A stretch of DNA of 41,062 nucleotides from an uncultured Christensenellaceae bacterium (GTDB lineage: Bacteria; Bacillota; Clostridia; Christensenellales; UBA3700): contig CALWHF010000015.1 in NCBI GenBank assembly GCA_944380305.1, positions 1 through 41,062 of the forward strand, read 5' to 3'. The position numbers were made by a program, and so were the translations under genes. Numbering within the stretch: position 1 is the first letter of the stretch; the number at the start of each line of letters is the position of its first letter. The notes below the pieces were generated by a model. That model saw only the letters and a program-made list of their open reading frames with translations. It ran no database searches and had not been told where the DNA came from. Positions 14,966-23,656 of this stretch are shown here, piece after piece.

Positions 14966-16603
14966 TTATCTGGTAACCAGATAATAAGCCGTTATAGTCG
15001 CGCCCTCCCCGTCTGTCTTCTGAGTCACGAACAATTCACCGCCCTTAACATTGACGACGTTGACGCTCCGAGTGTCGAAACCCTCCGCTATCTTGCCGAA
15101 ATCCACAAGATCGTACATATCGTACTTTCCTTCGTATTCCGCGCTTGCGATCATAACCGTCCCGCTATCGTAAACCTTGAGCTCGTCTTTCGTGCATATT
15201 CTGAACGACTGCCCCGTTTTTCTGTCGAGACGGTATAAATACGTCACGTCTAAACCGCTGACATCATCGGGCTCCGTCTTCGTATAGTAAAGGCTGTTTT
15301 TCCAGTAAAGCGGGAAAATCCAGCTGTCCGCATCAAGTTCTTCAAGCGATGCGATCAGCGAACCGTCGGCATTGAACACGTTTTGGTTGTCCACGGATAA
15401 CAATACGCCGGATGACGCGAGATAACTATCGTTGACGTCGAATTTGTCTATGCTCGCATCGAGAATCTTATTGTTTCCTTCATAAATCACTATCCTCGTT
15501 TCGCTTTCGAACAAAGTGTACTTTCCTTCGCTCCATACCGATTTGCAATAAGGAAGTATTTTCTGAATGTCGAGCGCGACGTTGAGATCTCCGTCGAATG
15601 CCTGTATGAAACTGCTGCCCAGATCCTTGTCTTCGTTAATCTTTCTTACGGAACATAACGATACCCCTGCCTCGGAGTCAAGATACCCTCCAGAGAAAAG
15701 ATACCCGAAATCCTTGACCTCGTTCGTCTTGTCTTTTTCAATGTCGTAGATATACGTCTTTACTTTATAATATCCTCCGCTTGCATACAAATCGTAATCC
15801 TTGGTGGTGTTTTGCGGGAGCATGACCGTCTGCTGAACGAGCACTTTGTCATCGGGGAGAATTATTGTTACATCGGATCTGCTCGAGCCCGATGCCGCGC
15901 CCGTAATTTCCTCGTAAGACACGGTACGCAGCACGTTGAAATCCCTGTCGAGCACCAACATCTCGAGATCGCTCATGGCGACGCGGTAATTGTCAGTTTC
16001 GATCGTTTCCGACTCGGCGAACTGCCCGAGCATCGAGATCTTCTTATCCGCGACGACGTATGACTCTCCGATACTTTTTATCACCTTTCCTCCGCCGATG
16101 TCGAGTCCCTGTTCGGAAAATCTGCCCGCAGCGATCTCCCCTCCGTAGATAATACCGTCGCTCTTTACGTTTTCGACTATCGCGCCGTTGCACGAATAAA
16201 ACGAAACGGTTTTTTCTTCGTTCTCGCCGACAGACTCGACGTAAAATACGTCAGGCCATATCAATACTCCGTTATACGTCGGATAGCGGGGCACACCCGT
16301 ATCGCTGTATACCGCGTTGCCTTTAGTGACGCTGTAAACGGTATAGACAGTCTCTGCCTCCGTTCCGTCACCGACGATTTGCGAAAACACTATCAGATCC
16401 GAGTCGGAATCGTAATCGAAGAGAACGCTCCCGTCCGCAACGGATATTCTTTCGGCGGTCGCTGCCTCGTCGCCCGTTTGCCTGTCCTCGGAAAAAAGCG
16501 CAGAGACTTCGACGTAATCTGTCTTGTCGCAAGCGGCAAACAGAATTGCCGACGTCACCGCAACGATCAAAATCGCTAATACAGTAAAAATCCTTTTCTT
16601 CAT
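14966..16603 (-). CDS. Secreted lipoprotein of unknown function, probable beta-propeller-like
   Basis: A 545-residue protein. Residues 1-25 are a lipoprotein signal peptide with lipobox LFAAC, so it is anchored on the outer face of the membrane. The rest is Asp/Tyr/Val-rich with repeating strand patterns (for example VLFDYDSDSDLIVF, VSFYSCNGAIVEN, KVYDSGTVMIAS) that suggest a beta-propeller or similar all-beta fold. No catalytic motif was recognised. Start: ATG at 16603 with GGAGGG immediately upstream. It has its own near-consensus promoter and a strong terminator, so it is a single-gene transcript. The function is not known. Confidence 0.8.
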   Translation of the reverse strand: MKKRIFTVLAILIVAVTSAILFAACDKTDYVEVSALFSEDRQTGDEAATAERISVADGSVLFDYDSDSDLIVFSQIVGDGTEAETVYTVYSVTKGNAVYSDTGVPRYPTYNGVLIWPDVFYVESVGENEEKTVSFYSCNGAIVENVKSDGIIYGGEIAAGRFSEQGLDIGGGKVIKSIGESYVVADKKISMLGQFAESETIETDNYRVAMSDLEMLVLDRDFNVLRTVSYEEITGAASGSSRSDVTIILPDDKVLVQQTVMLPQNTTKDYDLYASGGYYKVKTYIYDIEKDKTNEVKDFGYLFSGGYLDSEAGVSLCSVRKINEDKDLGSSFIQAFDGDLNVALDIQKILPYCKSVWSEGKYTLFESETRIVIYEGNNKILDASIDKFDVNDSYLASSGVLLSVDNQNVFNADGSLIASLEELDADSWIFPLYWKNSLYYTKTEPDDVSGLDVTYLYRLDRKTGQSFRICTKDELKVYDSGTVMIASAEYEGKYDMYDLVDFGKIAEGFDTRSVNVVNVKGGELFVTQKTDGEGATITAYYLVTR

Positions 16604-16710
16604 TTTCCCTCCGAATTTCGTCAGATGCGCCAGGATTGAACAAACTCAATTGTTCCGCATCCTCTTGAAACGGCGTCGCTGCTTTTTAGCGTCGCCGACT
16701 TTATAATCGG

Positions 16711-16739
16711 ATTATATCATAATAAAACCGAACGGTCAA
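16711..16739 (-). promoter_or_regulatory. Promoter of the lipoprotein gene
   Basis: Minus-strand TTGACC (16734-16739), 17-base spacer, perfect TATAAT (16711-16716), about 108 bases upstream of the ATG. Confidence 0.8.
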
Positions 16740-16771
16740 TATTAGTATAATTTTTAGTTTTTAGCGGCGAC

Positions 16772-16803
16772 AAAAAAAGATCCGACGTCCGAGACGTCGG
16801 ATC
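16772..16803 (-). terminator. Terminator at the end of the cdaA-DUF1015-lysC transcript
   Basis: Ten-base stem GATCCGACGT/ACGTCGGATC with loop CCGAG, followed on the minus strand by seven T. It lies 187 bases past the lysC stop, leaving an unusually long 3' untranslated region. Confidence 0.82.
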
Positions 16804-16990
16804 GATACTCTCGCACACTTGCTCCGTTGCAATCGCGGACGTGCATCTTCATAAAATGTTTTTTCGTGATCGTCTTAAAAGTCGTATGTCTCTGAGTATT
16901 GCGGCAAAACCACGATCGCATGCGCCTTCGGTTTTTTGCCTGAAAGAACGATCCTTCGTTTTACCTTACGATTACTTCTGTACCTTATGC
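16804..16990 (-). ncRNA. Structured 3' untranslated region or small RNA downstream of lysC
   Basis: Between the lysC stop and its terminator lie 187 bases with no coding potential but clear pairing. GGCAAAAAACC (16930-16940) can pair with GGTTTTGCC (16903-16911) around an 18-base loop containing GCGCATGC, and GATCGT/ACGATC pairs further along. The stretch ends in a strong terminator, the layout of a 3'-UTR-derived small RNA. A CTTTCAGGCAAAA string recalls the 3' part of glycine riboswitches, but the rest of that aptamer is not present. No promoter was identified inside it. Confidence 0.3.
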
Positions 16991-18307
16991 TCACGCAAAT
17001 GCGTGATATATCGCATTCACCGCTTTTTCGTAATCCTGAGTAGCAACTGCGACTATTATATTCAGCTCGCTGGAGCCCTGGTCTATCATGCGGATATTGA
17101 CGTTTGCCTTAGCAAGAGCCTCGCAGAGTTTAGCCGCGGTGCCGGGACGGAACGACATACCGTGTCCGACTGTGGAAATCAGGGATATGCCCGATTTGAT
17201 CTCGATATTGTCGGGCTTGACGATATTTCTGATACGTTCGAGGACAACGTCCTCTTTGCCCGCCAGCTCGTTGTCCGAAACCACGATGCTGAGAGTGCCT
17301 ATACCGCTGGGCATATGCTCGAACAGGATGTTGTAATACTCGAGTACGGAAAGCACTCTGCGACCGAAACCGAGCTCGCTGTTCATCAGTTCTTTTTCGA
17401 TGAAGATTATGCTGTAACCCTTCTTGCCCGCTACGCCCGTGATCTGACGTTTAGCGAATTCGTCCTCTTCCACCTCGGCGACGATGAGAGTGCCGGGTGC
17501 CTGCGGATTGAACGTATTGCGGATGTTTATCGGGATACCGCTAGCCTTGACGGGGAAGACCGCCTCCGGATGCAGCACGTTCGCGCCCATATACGCAAGC
17601 TCGCGCAACTCTTTATATGAGAGCTTTTTGATTATCGTCGGGTTTTCGACTATTCTTGGGTCAGCAGACATAAATCCGTCGACGTCGGTCCAGTTTTCGT
17701 ATATGCAGGCATTTGCCGCGCGTGCTACGACCGCGCCCGTAATATCCGAACCGCCGCGGCTGAAAGTATGCACGCTGCCCGTGCCGTCCGCACCGTAGAA
17801 ACCGGGGATGACCGCCTTTTCGACGTCCTTCAGCGTCTTTGCGACGAGCTCGTTGGTCTGCTCGGGCAGGAAATTGCCGTTGTCGTCAAAGAGCATTATC
17901 TTCTCTGCGTCGATGAAAGTGAACCCGAGTTTCTTCGCCAGCACTATCGCGCTGAGGTATTCGCCTCTGGACGCACAGTAATCGACGGAATAATTGGAGA
18001 CCATCTTCTTTTCGACTTCGTCGAGTATGGGTTTCATGTCGAGGTCGAGACCGAGATCGGCGACTATGCCGGTAAACCTCTCGCGTACCTTCGCAAAAGT
18101 TGCCGAGCACTCTCCGTTTATCTCGAGATCGTGATAGCACGCGTAAAGGAGGTCGGTGACCTTGGTGTCGCCCGAGAATCTCTTACCGGGGGCAGATACC
18201 ACGACGTATCTCCTTTCCTTGTCGCCGTTCACTATATCCGCGACCTGATTGATTGCGCCCGCGTCTGCCATGGACGTGCCGCCGAATTTAACTACTTTGA
18301 CTGCCAT
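16991..18307 (-). CDS. lysC: Aspartate kinase
   Basis: A 438-residue aspartokinase, the first step to lysine, threonine, methionine and diaminopimelate. Seen: KFGGTS (residues 7-12), SAPGKRFSGDTKVTDLL, the catalytic and nucleotide segments GFYGADGTGSVHTFSRGGSD and ENWTDVDGFMSADPRIV, then two C-terminal ACT domains (SIIFIEKELMNSELGF and ISLISTVGHGM...IRMIDQGSSELNIIVAV) that normally give feedback control by amino acids. Start: ATG at 18307 with GAGGAAG upstream. It is the third gene after cdaA and DUF1015, with a 30-base gap. Which end product inhibits it cannot be told. Confidence 0.95.
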   Translation of the reverse strand: MAVKVVKFGGTSMADAGAINQVADIVNGDKERRYVVVSAPGKRFSGDTKVTDLLYACYHDLEINGECSATFAKVRERFTGIVADLGLDLDMKPILDEVEKKMVSNYSVDYCASRGEYLSAIVLAKKLGFTFIDAEKIMLFDDNGNFLPEQTNELVAKTLKDVEKAVIPGFYGADGTGSVHTFSRGGSDITGAVVARAANACIYENWTDVDGFMSADPRIVENPTIIKKLSYKELRELAYMGANVLHPEAVFPVKASGIPINIRNTFNPQAPGTLIVAEVEEDEFAKRQITGVAGKKGYSIIFIEKELMNSELGFGRRVLSVLEYYNILFEHMPSGIGTLSIVVSDNELAGKEDVVLERIRNIVKPDNIEIKSGISLISTVGHGMSFRPGTAAKLCEALAKANVNIRMIDQGSSELNIIVAVATQDYEKAVNAIYHAFA

Positions 18308-18337
18308 AAATATTTCTTCCTCTTGTTGGTTTTTTGT

Positions 18338-19531
18338 TTATTTTATCTTTTTTGTTTCGTAATAATAACGTTTATCTTCCGCGTTGCCCATGCTGAACGA
18401 CTTGCGGGGCAGCACTCCTCTTCTCGCGACGTAGTCGAAAAGAGTATCCTTTTCAACGGTCGGCATGAAGATTGCGACGCCGTCGTTGTCTTTTGCGACC
18501 TTTGCCGCGTTGTCGTCGCCGTGAACGTAATCGATGCCTGCCGACGGATTCTTTACGAGATACTCGTCCATCGCCTTCTGGAGATCGGCGATCGCGTCCG
18601 ACGTATTAGAGGAAACGGGTATCGAATACTCCCTGCCTTTCCACACCGCCTTTACGTTTGAGTCGCCGCCGCACCTTGCCGCGATATATCCGACAGCGTC
18701 TTCTCCCGCGCCGAAAAGCACCCTGTGTATAGGCTCGAAATCGAGCGACTCGTCGCACAGCTCCACGACTTCGACCGTCGCGAAACGGGCGGGGTGCGTC
18801 TTTCTTTCCTCTTCGGAAAGAGAAGACTTTATCTTTTCCCAGCAACGCTTTGCGGTAGCCAGAGAGTGATTGCCGTCTCCTACCGCATAACGCACTTTGT
18901 CGTTGGCTTTTTCCGTCTCCTCTTCGAGCTTTGCGAGAATATCGTCGCAATCTTCCACAAGGTATCCCTTCAGCCTGCCGCCTTTCATATTGAGAGCGAA
19001 GTCGTACAGCGGGGTCTGACCCTTTCTCTTCCCGAGTTCGCGTCTCAGGAAACCGCCCGTGGACGTGAGCAGCATGACGTGCGAACATTCAAGCGTCGCG
19101 CCCTCTCTGACCTCTATCCTCGCGGGGAGCCTCTCCTCTACGGTACGCTCCGTCGCCTTGACGCGTGCATTGTTGACGGGAGTGAATTCGTATTCTTCGA
19201 GATCGAGCGCGGCGACGAGCCCTGTCCTGTGCCTGCCGTCGGAGATCGTCCTGTCGACGAGGATCACCCCTTGTACGGGTACGAGCGTTCCGTCTTTTTC
19301 GTACTTTTTCATCGCCTCGCGGATACCATCGATGCGCTGCTTTTTATCGCCGTCCTTGAGATAGACTTCGGGATATATCAAAGAAAGCGTACTGGGCGCG
19401 TCCGCGACCTGTGCGGAAAGCTCGCTCCAGTACTCCCTCTGCGACGTAAACTGGTCGCATGCGATAACCGCCCAGCGCGTCTTGTCCACCGATGCGGACG
19501 GTACTAAAAATTCTGCTTTGTCTATTATCAT
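18338..19531 (-). CDS. DUF1015 family protein
   Basis: A 397-residue cytoplasmic protein. The motif YAVGDGNHSLATAKRCWE in the middle and the N-terminal WAVIACDQFTSQREYW and ISDGRHRTGL are typical of DUF1015 (COG4198-like), a widespread family related to SerK/ParB-type kinase folds whose role in most species is unsettled. The Asp-Gly-Asn-His segment is the presumed nucleotide- or phosphate-binding site. Its ATG at 19531 overlaps the cdaA stop (ATGA), so translation is coupled to CdaA. lysC follows after 30 bases. The operon context suggests co-expression with c-di-AMP synthesis and amino acid metabolism but does not define the reaction. Confidence 0.85.
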   Translation of the reverse strand: MIIDKAEFLVPSASVDKTRWAVIACDQFTSQREYWSELSAQVADAPSTLSLIYPEVYLKDGDKKQRIDGIREAMKKYEKDGTLVPVQGVILVDRTISDGRHRTGLVAALDLEEYEFTPVNNARVKATERTVEERLPARIEVREGATLECSHVMLLTSTGGFLRRELGKRKGQTPLYDFALNMKGGRLKGYLVEDCDDILAKLEEETEKANDKVRYAVGDGNHSLATAKRCWEKIKSSLSEEERKTHPARFATVEVVELCDESLDFEPIHRVLFGAGEDAVGYIAARCGGDSNVKAVWKGREYSIPVSSNTSDAIADLQKAMDEYLVKNPSAGIDYVHGDDNAAKVAKDNDGVAIFMPTVEKDTLFDYVARRGVLPRKSFSMGNAEDKRYYYETKKIK

Positions 19532-20412
19532 AAAAATCTGTTCTCTCTCTTCTTCTCTCTTCCCGACGTATCCTGGGTGATGCCGTAAGCCACCTTGATC
19601 TGCTCAAACAGTTTCTCGGGAGTCATATATCTTCTTATCTTGCCCTTTTCGACGGTACTGATGATACCCGTCTCTTCGCTGACGACTATCGCAAAGACGT
19701 CGCTCTCCTCGGTCACGCCTATCGCCGCACGGTGACGGGTGCCCAGTTCTTTCGCGATGTCGACTTCCTGAGAAAGAGGAAGGAAACAGCCCGCGGACAA
19801 CAGCCTGCTGCCCTTTACTATGACCGCGCCGTCGTGAAGAGGTCCTTTGGTCGAGAATATGCTCTCCAGCAGTCCCGACGAGATCTCGGCATTGAGTTCC
19901 GTACCCGTCTCGAGAATATGCGAAGAAATAGACGTCCTGACGATGATTATCAGCGCGCCGACGTCGTTTTTCGCCATATTCTGGCACGCCTTGACTATCT
20001 GCCCCGCGCTGTTGACGAGTTCGTCGTCCGTGGAGCTGAATTCGTATTCGCTCGCCTTATCGCGCGTTCTCGCTATCTTGTTGAAAAACGCCTTTAGATC
20101 AGATTGGTAAACCACCACGAACGCCGCAATGAAGAATACCGACACGAAATCCATTATGCATTTCGTCAGATACATGAAACCTATCACGTCGGGATTTATC
20201 TTTTCGGCGTAAATGCCGGCGAATATCACAAGGATGTACAACAGGATATACGCGACGGTGAAGATCGCAAGTTTCAGACTGTTGCGCTTTTTGAAAAAAA
20301 GCAGGATCACGGTCAGCACACCGATGAGCACCACCAGATCGATAATGCTCCACCAGCCGATATGCTCGACGTAATCCTTCATCGTAGTCGCGAGTAACGC
20401 AGTAGTATTCAT
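19528..20412 (-). CDS. cdaA: Membrane-bound diadenylate cyclase CdaA
   Basis: A 294-residue protein that makes cyclic di-AMP from two ATP. Three N-terminal membrane helices (about 22-40, 47-69, 77-101) are followed by a short coiled linker and the DAC (DisA_N) domain with the two signature motifs LHDGAVIVKG (Asp194-Gly195-Ala196) and GTRHRAAIG (Arg226-His227-Arg228). Length and architecture are typical of CdaA/DacA. Start: ATG at 20412 with GAGGTGG upstream. In most Bacillota cdaA is followed by the regulator gene cdaR (YbbR) and glmM; here it is followed by DUF1015 and lysC instead, which is unusual. Confidence 0.94.
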   Translation of the reverse strand: MNTTALLATTMKDYVEHIGWWSIIDLVVLIGVLTVILLFFKKRNSLKLAIFTVAYILLYILVIFAGIYAEKINPDVIGFMYLTKCIMDFVSVFFIAAFVVVYQSDLKAFFNKIARTRDKASEYEFSSTDDELVNSAGQIVKACQNMAKNDVGALIIIVRTSISSHILETGTELNAEISSGLLESIFSTKGPLHDGAVIVKGSRLLSAGCFLPLSQEVDIAKELGTRHRAAIGVTEESDVFAIVVSEETGIISTVEKGKIRRYMTPEKLFEQIKVAYGITQDTSGREKKRENRFL

Positions 20413-20546
20413 CAGCCACCTCGTTGTTTTACTTATTCTATAACAATTTTTATTAAAAAGAAAGCGTTTTTACCTCTAATTTTGCTTTTTCCGTCGTTTG
20501 AGAATAAATTTTACATAAAATAGTATACCCGAAACCGCTCATTGCA

Positions 20547-20581
20547 TAAAAAAAGCGGACTTTCGCAAGAAAATCCGCTTT
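20547..20581 (-). terminator. Terminator of the comEC-holA operon
   Basis: AAAGCGGA (20552-20559) pairs with TCCGCTTT (20574-20581) around a 14-base loop. On the minus strand it is followed by a T-run (seven T). It sits 25 bases past the stop of the M28-like gene. Confidence 0.78.
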
Positions 20582-20605
20582 CGGTCTTATACGTCGCAAC
20601 CCAGC

Positions 20606-22099
20606 TCAGAACCCTTTGAAAACGTCTCCGTCGGAGCCGCCGGTACTTCCGCCCGAATTGCCGCCTTTGCCGTCGTCGTCCTTTTTATCCCCGCCCAGCG
20701 AGAAAATGTCTTCTGCCGACGGCGCGTTGTTCTGCATCGCGTCCATAGCCTCGCGCTGCATTCTCTCGAGTTTTTCCTTCTGCTTTTTCAGGAAAGTGTT
20801 CCTGCCCTTGACCGTAAGCAACACGGCTGCCGCGACCGCCGCCGCGACGAGCACTATCTTGACTATCAACGCCGCCGTACCTGCCTTGTCCGCAAAATCT
20901 CCGCTCTTCGCGGGATCGGATTTTTCAAGCGCGCCGAACAGCGTCTCCGCATTGTCGGCGTTTATCGCCGTAGCGGCGTTCAGGACCACCGCGTCGAGCC
21001 TCTTTGCAAGGACCTCTTCGCCCTTCCCCTCGCCGCCGAGCCTGTTTATCATCTCCTCGTAGGTGTCCGCTCCTGTGTCGAGCACGTTCTCGTAACCGCT
21101 CGTCTCGGTATAGAACGGGTTTTCGAACGAGCTCCAGTTGAACGAAACGTAGTTCGCGACCGCAAGCCCGTATACGTTGAATACGAGGTTGTCGCCGTAC
21201 ATCGCGTAATGACTGTAATCCGTCTTTTGTCCGTCGAGGAATTTCATCTCCGCGATCTGCTTGTTGACGGGGATCTCGGCAAATACGCCGTCCTTATCCG
21301 TCTTTCCTATCACGCTGTAAAAATAGTCGTTGTAAGGCTGTTCCGTCTCGTCGGAATAGACGTAGGTGAGATCTCCCGCGCCGAGCTTGCCGAAATTGAG
21401 GCATATCAGATCTTTGCCGAGTTCCGCATATTGCTCCGCCACTATCTGCGCTCCGTCCCACGCGTTTTCGGAACAGTCGGTGAACGCTATGACCAGATTA
21501 TAGGGCAACGCGTCGTCCGCCAGTTCGTACGCGAGTCTCAGCACCGTCGCGACGCCCGTTGCCGTAGCGTACGCTCCCTCTCCGCCGATCTTCGTCTTTA
21601 CCGTCTGCCCCGTCGTCAAGTCGACAGACGCGACCTCGATCGATGCGCAGTTGTCGTAAGACGCGAGCAGCAGAACGGTTTTTTTCGTCTCCGGCGCCGA
21701 AGGTATCTCGTACACGAGGTTGTATCCGATCTCGGTCGAATTCGTATACATATTCTTGAACTCGAAAGCGTCTGCCCTGACCGTTGCGGTATCGTCCGTT
21801 GCCGCGACGGGCACCGTGCCGCCTCCCGGCGGCTCGGGCGTAAGACCTGTCGACGGATAGCCGTACGACGCCATCTCCCCGATCAGATACTCTAAAAATT
21901 CAAGATCTTTTCCCGTACCCATGGTGCGGTCGGGATGTTTTTCGCATATCTCCGCAGTGAGCTGAGCCGCACTCTTGCCGCCCTCTCTCATCGAGATTTC
22001 CTTGACCTCAAACGATTCGCGCGGCGTGCACGCTACCGAGAATATGCAGATCAAAATCGTCAATATCGCGATACATATCGTCAAAATTCTCTTCTTCAT
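20606..22099 (-). CDS. Lipoprotein with degenerate M28 (aminopeptidase-like) domain
   Basis: A 497-residue protein. It has a signal peptide with lipobox FSVAC, then a domain that follows the M28 Zn-peptidase pattern: LLLASYDN in place of the HxD strand, GGEGAYATATGVATVLRLAYEL in place of GAxDNASGxA, and VIAFTDCSENAWDGAQ in place of the EE strand. The metal ligands (His, Asp, Glu-Glu) are largely replaced, so hydrolysis is unlikely as in classical M28 enzymes. A single C-terminal membrane helix (ALIVKIVLVAAAVAAAVLL) is followed by a short coiled, Gly/Asp-rich cytoplasmic tail. It is thus anchored at both ends. The ATG at 22099 with GAGGTG is chosen; a TTG further up overlaps the previous gene. 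Confidence 0.7.
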   Translation of the reverse strand: MKKRILTICIAILTILICIFSVACTPRESFEVKEISMREGGKSAAQLTAEICEKHPDRTMGTGKDLEFLEYLIGEMASYGYPSTGLTPEPPGGGTVPVAATDDTATVRADAFEFKNMYTNSTEIGYNLVYEIPSAPETKKTVLLLASYDNCASIEVASVDLTTGQTVKTKIGGEGAYATATGVATVLRLAYELADDALPYNLVIAFTDCSENAWDGAQIVAEQYAELGKDLICLNFGKLGAGDLTYVYSDETEQPYNDYFYSVIGKTDKDGVFAEIPVNKQIAEMKFLDGQKTDYSHYAMYGDNLVFNVYGLAVANYVSFNWSSFENPFYTETSGYENVLDTGADTYEEMINRLGGEGKGEEVLAKRLDAVVLNAATAINADNAETLFGALEKSDPAKSGDFADKAGTAALIVKIVLVAAAVAAAVLLTVKGRNTFLKKQKEKLERMQREAMDAMQNNAPSAEDIFSLGGDKKDDDGKGGNSGGSTGGSDGDVFKGF

Positions 22100-22106
22100 A
22101 AGCACC

Positions 22107-22667
22107 TCACGCAAATATCATCGGCAGACAGAACAATATCGACAGCGAACATATCACCGCTTCTTTGTTCTGTTTCCCCGCCTTGAGGATCAGCGCGTAC
22201 AGCGCGCCGCCGAAAGCGCACGCCGCCGCCGTCGGATTGAGCACCGATCTGATCATCTGTTCGTAAAGCGGATATGCCATATAGACGACAGAGATCAGAG
22301 CTTTGAAAGCGCAAAGTCCTATCACCGCGAGATCGACTCTCAGACGGAAGTCGTATAAACTCATCGCCGAATCGAAGAAGAACAGCTGCCTCGACATCGC
22401 GTTGTAGGAAATGCGCACGAAAAACGTGTACAACAGATACATGATCGCCGAGTAAAGCAGATAGCTGATCGCAAACATCGCGACGGGATTGCCGATCGTC
22501 TGCAACATATAGGCGTATTCGCTGAGTCCCAGCGCGGAAAAATTCTTGAGCAACGTATACCAGCTGCCCGCGACTATCGCAAGGAACGTGCCTGTCCTGA
22601 GCAATACCGACTGCCATGTGGACGGCATTCTCTGCACGTTTCTCGCTCCCGCATAAAACATATTCAT
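22107..22667 (-). CDS. Multi-pass membrane protein of unknown function
   Basis: A 186-residue protein with about five predicted hydrophobic helices (for example FLAIVAGSWYTLL, PVAMFAISYLLYSAIMYLLYTFF, VDLAVIGLCAFKALISVVYMA, AACAFGGALYALIL, VICSLSILFCLPMIF). No family motif was recognised; the size and topology recall YIP1-type proteins, but this is only an impression. Two in-frame ATG codons (22667, 22661) follow the AGAGGTGA site; the first is used. It lies 2 bases after holA and 7 bases before the M28-like lipoprotein gene, so the two membrane-associated products may work together. Confidence 0.6.
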   Translation of the reverse strand: MNMFYAGARNVQRMPSTWQSVLLRTGTFLAIVAGSWYTLLKNFSALGLSEYAYMLQTIGNPVAMFAISYLLYSAIMYLLYTFFVRISYNAMSRQLFFFDSAMSLYDFRLRVDLAVIGLCAFKALISVVYMAYPLYEQMIRSVLNPTAAACAFGGALYALILKAGKQNKEAVICSLSILFCLPMIFA

Positions 22668-22669
22668 TT

Positions 22670-23656
22670 TCACCTCTCAAACGCGGCAAGCAATTTCGCC
22701 ACCGCCATGTTAAGCGCGCTTTCGTCCGAGATCGCGCCGCTTTTGAATTTGTATTCGAGTTCGTAAAGGTACTCGACGAGTGCCTTCAGCTTTACGACGT
22801 ACCCGCTTATCTTCTTTTTGTTCTGCGCTATCATGCGCTTGTTGAACTCCACCGCTCTTGCGGACGTATCGAGTGCCTGAGCTTCCTGCTCGGTCGGAAG
22901 ATCGCTCATTGCGATATGAAAGACCTTGCGGTATGCAGACGTGATATTGTAAAGAAGTCTGACGGGAGACTCTCCCTTGGCGCGGAAATTCGCGAGCACC
23001 TCGAGAGCCTTCTCGGGCTTCCCGTCGGTAAACGCGGACGCCATCTCGTACATCTTGTATTCCACATCCGCCGAGACGAGCTGCTCGACGTCGTTTTCGG
23101 TTATCTCGTGCCCGATCTCCGCGAACGAAGTCAGCTTGTGCGCTTCGCTGACCATTCTGCCCAGATCGCCGGCGCAATAGGAATACATCAGCGACAGCGC
23201 GCCGCTCCTTATAGCCGCGCCGCTCTCCGCGATCATGCTGCCGATATAATTTTTCGCCTCCTGCTCCGTGACCGTGCCGCAATCCACTGTCTCGCACTTC
23301 CGCGCTATCTTCAGATAGTTCTGCCCCTTGTCGTCGATGAGGAGTATTGCCGTATCCGCGGGGTCGGAAACGTATTCGTCGAGCATCGCCTTTTCGCGTT
23401 CGCTGAGATCTTTCTGTCTTCTCAGGTATACGACCTTTCTGCCGCCGAACATACTGACCGTGCTTAGATTTGCGATCACGAGAGCCATATCGTCGTCGTC
23501 CCCGTATTCCTCGAGACAGAAGTCGCGCGCATCCGCGGGCACGGTGTCCTGGATCTTTCTCACGACCTCTCGTCTGACGTAGCCGTCAGTACCTTTGAGA
23601 AGATATACGGGCGACGGATTTTCCACTCCGCCGACAAGCAGATCTACCGCTCTCAT
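22670..23656 (-). CDS. holA: DNA polymerase III subunit delta
   Basis: A 328-residue clamp-loader subunit that opens the beta sliding clamp. The N-terminal part VYLLKGTDGYVRREVVRKI, the middle segment AILLIDDKGQNYLKIARKCETVDCGTV and the C-terminal helical domain with CAGDLGRMVSEAHKLTSF and LLYNITSAYRKVFHI follow the HolA pattern. It lacks a functional Walker motif, as expected for delta. The start at 23656 (MRAVDLL) is preferred because GGAGG lies 5 bases upstream within the comEC end and gives an ATGA overlap; an in-frame ATG four codons earlier precedes that site. comEC-holA adjacency is common in Bacillota, supporting both calls. Confidence 0.92.
   Translation of the reverse strand: MRAVDLLVGGVENPSPVYLLKGTDGYVRREVVRKIQDTVPADARDFCLEEYGDDDDMALVIANLSTVSMFGGRKVVYLRRQKDLSEREKAMLDEYVSDPADTAILLIDDKGQNYLKIARKCETVDCGTVTEQEAKNYIGSMIAESGAAIRSGALSLMYSYCAGDLGRMVSEAHKLTSFAEIGHEITENDVEQLVSADVEYKMYEMASAFTDGKPEKALEVLANFRAKGESPVRLLYNITSAYRKVFHIAMSDLPTEQEAQALDTSARAVEFNKRMIAQNKKKISGYVVKLKALVEYLYELEYKFKSGAISDESALNMAVAKLLAAFER

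Noticed and set aside
16921..16980. Possible glycine riboswitch after lysC
   Set aside because: Only a short CTTTCAGGCAAAA match and a CGAAGG string are present in an incomplete order, and the downstream gene has its own promoter and a terminator in between.
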